The notes under the pieces were generated by a model, which saw only the letters and a program-made list of their open reading frames with translations, had not been told where the DNA came from and ran no database searches. A stretch of 64,000 nucleotides of DNA from DASYXZ01 sp035946625. Its GTDB lineage: Bacteria > Acidobacteriota > Terriglobia > UBA7540. Both the position numbers and the translations under genes were made by a program. The stretch spans positions 19,935-83,934 of the forward strand of contig DASYZE010000004.1 in NCBI GenBank assembly GCA_035946625.1. Reading direction: 5' to 3'. Positions 60,419-64,000 of the stretch are shown here, one piece after another (the first letter of the stretch is position 1; the number at the start of each line of letters is the position of its first letter).

Positions 60419-62065
60419 ATGACCCGTGGTCGATTACTGCTTGGTGCATTTCTTTTGGCCTTGTGGGCGGGTATTTCGGCGAGCGCGCAAACTTTCCCGA
60501 CGCCGGAATACTTTGGCCAGTTGCGGTCGCGTCCGGTGGTGCCCTCGAGCGTGCCCGGTCCCCAGGGATTGAAAGACTACCTGGTGGATGGGAAACTACG
60601 CCTGACGCTGGACGACGCCATTCGCCTGACCCTGATGAACAGCACTGACGTACACCTGAACGAGTTGCCGGTGGAGAGCGCGAAGTTTTCACTGGAGCGT
60701 TCGTTCGCGCCATTCGACCCCGCGGCCACCTCAAGTTTCACCACCTCAAGATCAGCCTCTCCCAGCTTCACTCAGTTGGCGGGCGCCCCCACGCTCAGCA
60801 GCCTCAGCCAGCAATCGCAGTTCGGATATTCCCAAACGCTTGAGACCGGCACCAACTATCAAGTCGGATTCAGCGCCAGCAAGTCGTCCACGAATAGCGT
60901 CTTCAATTTCTTCAACCCGTCACTTTTTACTTCCTTGAACCTTTCATTCACACAGCCGCTGCTGCGCGACCGCGGTTTCTTTCCCAACCGTGCCCCCATC
61001 GTCATCGCGCAGCGAAACCTGGCGGAGTCCCGCGCCACATTCCAGACTTCGGTCAACGATACGATCCAGCAAGTGGTGATTCAATATTGGAACACGGTCC
61101 AGGCTCGGGAAGGTTTGGCGGTACAGCACAAAGCCCTCGACTTGGCCGAAGCCACTTACAAACAGCAGAAACGCGCACTCGAATTGGGCGCGATTCCCCC
61201 TCTGGATATCTATCGCTCAGAATCCGAAGTAGCCACGCGGCGGGTGGCCGTTATCCAGTCAGAGTACGCACTGAAGCAGGCGGAAGATCAACTGCGCCGG
61301 ACCATTGGCGCCGATTTGGATAACTATTTCCGGGCTTTGGACCTCGAGCTGACGGAAAAGCCCGAGCCCAGCGGCGAGCTGGTCTCGCTCGATGAAGCTA
61401 CGGCCCTTCAGCGGGCAATGACCCGCCGACCTGAATTCGAAGCGTTGCACGAGTCGCTCGCCAATGACGAAACCAGCATCCGGCTGGCCCATAACGGCCT
61501 CCTTCCGGACTTGCGGCTCAATGGTTTTTATTCAAGCTCCGGACTGGGAGGAAATCAATTTGACATCACCACCACGCCGCCCGCGCTTATCTCACGCGGC
61601 GGGTTTGGCGATGCTTTAGGTCAGGTTTTCGGCTTTGGGTTTCCCACCTACGGTTTTACCATGACCTTGAACCTGCCCATCAAGAACCGCGCCGCCCAAG
61701 CGGACTTGGGAAACGCCCTGGTTACCCGGCGCCGGGGCCTTTATTTGGAGCGCCAGCTCCACCAAGCGGTCACGTTGGAGGTGGCCAATGTGATTCACCA
61801 ACTCGAAGAGGCCAAACTCGCCCTGGCCGCGGCGGGCATCGCGCGCGACCTCGCCCAAAAAACCCTGGAGGCGGACCAGCGCAAGTACGACCTGGGCACG
61901 GAAACGATTTTCTTTGTCTTGGACGCACAAAACGCGCTGGCGCAGGCAGAGTTGAACTACTTGCAGGCCGAGGTGACCTATGACCTCGCCATCACGGCCG
62001 TGGACCACGCCACGGGAGAACTGCTGGAACGCCATAAGATCCAGATTGCTCAGGCCACTCAGTAA
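60419..62065 (+). CDS. TolC-family outer-membrane efflux protein
   Basis: 548 residues; AGGAGGTAAAGT precedes the ATG. Signal peptide LLLGAFLLALWAGISASAQ. Two TolC-type repeats: LTLDDAIRLTLMNSTDVHLN, QYWNTVQAREGLAVQHKALD, and in the second half LYLERQLHQAVTLEVANVIH with TIFFVLDAQNALAQAELNYL. It forms a trimeric outer-membrane channel. A Ser/Thr-rich segment (residues 85-150) is longer than usual. It is the last gene of the adaptor-permease cluster. Confidence 0.92.
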   Translation: MTRGRLLLGAFLLALWAGISASAQTFPTPEYFGQLRSRPVVPSSVPGPQGLKDYLVDGKLRLTLDDAIRLTLMNSTDVHLNELPVESAKFSLERSFAPFDPAATSSFTTSRSASPSFTQLAGAPTLSSLSQQSQFGYSQTLETGTNYQVGFSASKSSTNSVFNFFNPSLFTSLNLSFTQPLLRDRGFFPNRAPIVIAQRNLAESRATFQTSVNDTIQQVVIQYWNTVQAREGLAVQHKALDLAEATYKQQKRALELGAIPPLDIYRSESEVATRRVAVIQSEYALKQAEDQLRRTIGADLDNYFRALDLELTEKPEPSGELVSLDEATALQRAMTRRPEFEALHESLANDETSIRLAHNGLLPDLRLNGFYSSSGLGGNQFDITTTPPALISRGGFGDALGQVFGFGFPTYGFTMTLNLPIKNRAAQADLGNALVTRRRGLYLERQLHQAVTLEVANVIHQLEEAKLALAAAGIARDLAQKTLEADQRKYDLGTETIFFVLDAQNALAQAELNYLQAEVTYDLAITAVDHATGELLERHKIQIAQATQ

Positions 62066-62199
62066 GCAGGTTAAATTTCCAAAAATCAGGGGGTTGGGTT
62101 TGAGAATGGCTTGGGGTAATATCGCGCTGGGCCATGCGGGGATCAGCCCGTCTTGCGGGACAAGGTTGGATTTCAAAAATCTGGAGGAATGGAACAATT

Positions 62200-62637
62200 A
62201 TGTGGAAAGAATTTAAAGAATTTGTGATGCGCGGAAATGTGATGGACATGGCCGTTGGGGTTATCCTCGGCGCGGCCTTTGGAAAAATCGTGACCTCACT
62301 GGTGGGTGATATTCTGATGCCCCCTATTGGAGTGATCCTTGGGCGCGTGGATTTCACCAACCTATACATCGGGCTAACAGACCAGCACTACGACTCAATC
62401 GCTGCGGCAAAAGCCGCCGGAGCGGCCACCATCAATTACGGATTGTTTCTGAATACGGTGATAGATTTCCTCATCGTTGCGTTTGTAATATTCATCCTGG
62501 TGAAACAGGTCAACCGGCTCAAAAGGCCCGTGCCCGTTCCTGCGCTATCCACTCGGGATTGTCCGTATTGCCTTTCTGCGATCCCGGTGAAGGCTACACG
62601 ATGTGCGCATTGCACTTCCGAACTCAAGGCGGCATAG
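62200..62637 (+). CDS. mscL: Large-conductance mechanosensitive channel with zinc-ribbon tail
   Basis: 145 residues from ATG 62200 (GGAGGAATGG upstream). MscL core: FKEFVMRGNVMDMAVGVILG, AAFGKIVTSLVGDILMPPIG, the periplasmic loop and second helix FLIVAFVIFILVKQVNRLKR. After the usual cytoplasmic linker the C-terminus reads CPYCLSAIPVKATRCAHC, a CxxC...CxxC zinc-ribbon-like tail in place of the normal helical bundle end. It releases solutes under osmotic downshock. Single gene. Confidence 0.95.
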   Translation: MWKEFKEFVMRGNVMDMAVGVILGAAFGKIVTSLVGDILMPPIGVILGRVDFTNLYIGLTDQHYDSIAAAKAAGAATINYGLFLNTVIDFLIVAFVIFILVKQVNRLKRPVPVPALSTRDCPYCLSAIPVKATRCAHCTSELKAA

Positions 62638-62698
62638 CCGGACCGAGGCGCCGATGGTTGCGGGCTTAGTCTGACTGGACTCGGCAGCGCAGTGGGCC

Positions 62699-63782
62699 AG
62701 GCCGTCCGCGCGGGCGATTTTCGCGCCCTGAGGGCGATCCTCGGCACGACTGCCGGGAGAGGGTGATCGCGCTGATCGTCATCGAGGAGGGGTTTCCGCT
62801 GAGCTACGAAACCACGGTTCCGACGTGACGACGCTGGAAGCGGTGATGCGCAGGGTGGAGCGCAAGTACGGGCGGGCACGGCGCGTCTGGGCGTTTGACC
62901 GGGGCATCGTCAGCGAAGAAAATTTGGCGGTGCTACGCAAGCGCGACGGACAGTATGGGGTGGGCAAAGCGCGCTCGAGGCTGAAAGGAGTGGAGAGGGA
63001 TCTGTTGGGATGCGGCTGGACGCGAGTGCGACATCAGGTGGATGCCAAGTTGGTGTCGATGCCCATCGGCACGGAGACCTACGTGTTGGGCCGCTCGACG
63101 GCGCGGCGGGAAAAAGAGCGCGGCATCCGCCACCGTTTCTCCTCTTGCATGGAAAAGGCGCTGAACCATCTGGCGGCGCGTGTGGAGAAAGGACAGATGA
63201 GAGGGCGGTCGAAGATTGAGCGGCGGCTGGGCCAGGTACAGGCCCGCCATCCCCAGGCGGCGGCCTTATATGAAATCGGTGTCAGCGAAGGGGAGGGCCG
63301 CCCGCTTTTGAACTGGAAGGTGATCGAGGATCGGCCGCGCCTGGCGTGAGGCGCGTGAAAGCGCCTAATTGTTGCCCACCAATCTGCAGGGCGAAACAGC
63401 CGAAGAGCTTTGGAAAAAATACATCCAACTGACCGGGGCCGGAGCCGCCATCCGGGCGCTCAAGAGCGAGTTGTCGCTCCGGGCGTTGTTTCACCAACGT
63501 GAGCCACGCGTGAAGGCGCACATCCTGGTGGCGTTTCTGGGCTGCGCGCTGCGAGTGAGCCTGAAACACCTTTTGCAACGAAGAGACAGTAAGGCGAAGC
63601 CCGCCCGCGCGTTGGCTCTGTTGGCCACTGTGCAAAGCACCGACATCATCCTCCCCCCCACGGATGGCCGTAAGATCCGGCTGCTTCGCGTCACCCCCCC
63701 TCGCCCCGGCAAAATGAACCGCTCGGACAACTCAACCTCCAGCTCTCTATGCACCTCGATTTGGACTTCGAATGTGATGTAA
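62699..63782 (+). pseudogene. Decayed IS1634-type transposase
   Basis: Pieces of one transposase in different frames: IALIVIEEGFPLSYE (about 62763-62805), then TTLEAVMRRVERKYGRARRV...FDRGIVSEENLAVLR (62825-63349). Then LPTNLQGETAEELWKKYIQL with LKSELSLRALFHQREPRVKA and AHILVAFLGCAL (63369-63700). Order and motifs match the IS1634 (IS4-like DDE) group. A small deletion breaks the frame near 62820, another frame change lies near 63345, and TAA at about 63366 replaces an expected Tyr. No terminal repeats were identified. Confidence 0.75.
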
Positions 63783-63813
63783 ACTCAGCCAAAGCCTGAA
63801 TGATTTAGAAAGA

Positions 63814-64000
63814 CTAAAACGGCGCGTAACCCACTTCGTGACGAACTTGGGCTAGCAATACCTTGCCCTCCCCCAGTTTCAAGGCGAGAAGGCGGTAAGG
63901 AATGAGACGCCGCGGCCGTTGGCGAGGCGGGACAGGATGTGGACAAAACGTTGGCGGGTGAGAGAGGCCCAGCGCGGGTGGGCGAGGAGGTAGAGGGCCA
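63814..64000 (-). pseudogene. Unidentified broken ORF at the window edge
   Basis: On the minus strand a C-terminal peptide IPYRLLALKLGEGKVLLAQV ends at TAG 63814, while the preceding stretch LAHPRWASLTRQRFVHILSR (about 63910-64000) is in another frame. Together they look like one protein with a frameshift near 63905. It continues past the window; family not recognised. Confidence 0.3.

Overview
The window looks like chromosomal DNA of a soil-type Acidobacteriota (GC-rich, roughly 58-60% by eye). This assignment is inference, not a database result. It rests on a PknB-type kinase carrying a C-terminal WD40/PD40 propeller, acidobacterial-style pilins ending in an AGP(S/T)DSP motif, a BlaR1-TonB fusion, many MacB/HlyD-type exporters, tandem CtpA proteases and GTAG...CTAC palindromic intergenic elements. 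There is no rRNA, CRISPR array or prophage.

Layout. 1-2211: the start of a copper-type P-ATPase (cut by the window edge), a small protein and a TlpA thioredoxin. 2332-5615: an overlapping operon of a membrane glycosyltransferase, two tandem 6-pyruvoyl-tetrahydropterin synthase (PTPS) paralogs, folE and a short-chain reductase, which reads as a tetrahydrobiopterin-type pathway. The two PTPS paralogs have lost complementary parts of the catalytic triad. 6015-9707 (minus): cspA, a STAS protein, pnp and rpsO. 10132-18822: a double-PilZ protein, two type IV pilins with terminators, a membrane/TPR protein, a methyltransferase, a polyprenyl-phosphate glycosyltransferase and WecD/WecE-like enzymes for a 4-amino-sugar, plausibly a surface or pilin glycosylation locus. 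19161-24405: an overlapping operon of ABC exporter, two TPR membrane proteins, PAP2 enzyme and LolA. 24436-29444: HAD phosphatase, XRE regulator with a small membrane protein, threonine synthase, AlaX editing protein, tRNA-Ala and a zinc-ribbon protein. 29531-32976: two tandem CtpA-type proteases, each with its own extended -10 promoter. 33193-38217: hemL, then a 3.6-kb islet bounded by a 25-bp duplication of the tRNA-Leu 3' end and holding a Ser/Thr kinase whose catalytic domain contains an in-frame palindromic repeat.

38368-43763 (minus): TetR regulator, two FtsX-type permeases, an HlyD adaptor and an ATPase. 43968-49314 (minus): EcsC protein, MCE/MlaD protein, a BlaI/BlaR1-type pair whose sensor carries two TonB domains, and a periplasmic protein. 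49461-54853: SIS isomerase, XRE regulator, tRNA-Arg, small membrane protein, ferredoxin-NADP reductase-like enzyme, methyltransferase and a second HemL-like aminotransferase. 55147-62065: three tandem HlyD-type adaptors, a MacB-like permease without an ATPase, and TolC. 62200-64000: MscL with a zinc-ribbon tail, a decayed IS1634-type transposase and an unidentified broken ORF.

Recurring themes are envelope traffic, overlapping ATGA gene joints, regulators whose -10 box lies exactly 6 nt before the ATG (possible leaderless autoregulated mRNAs), and spacers with 7- or 8-nt periodic repeats.
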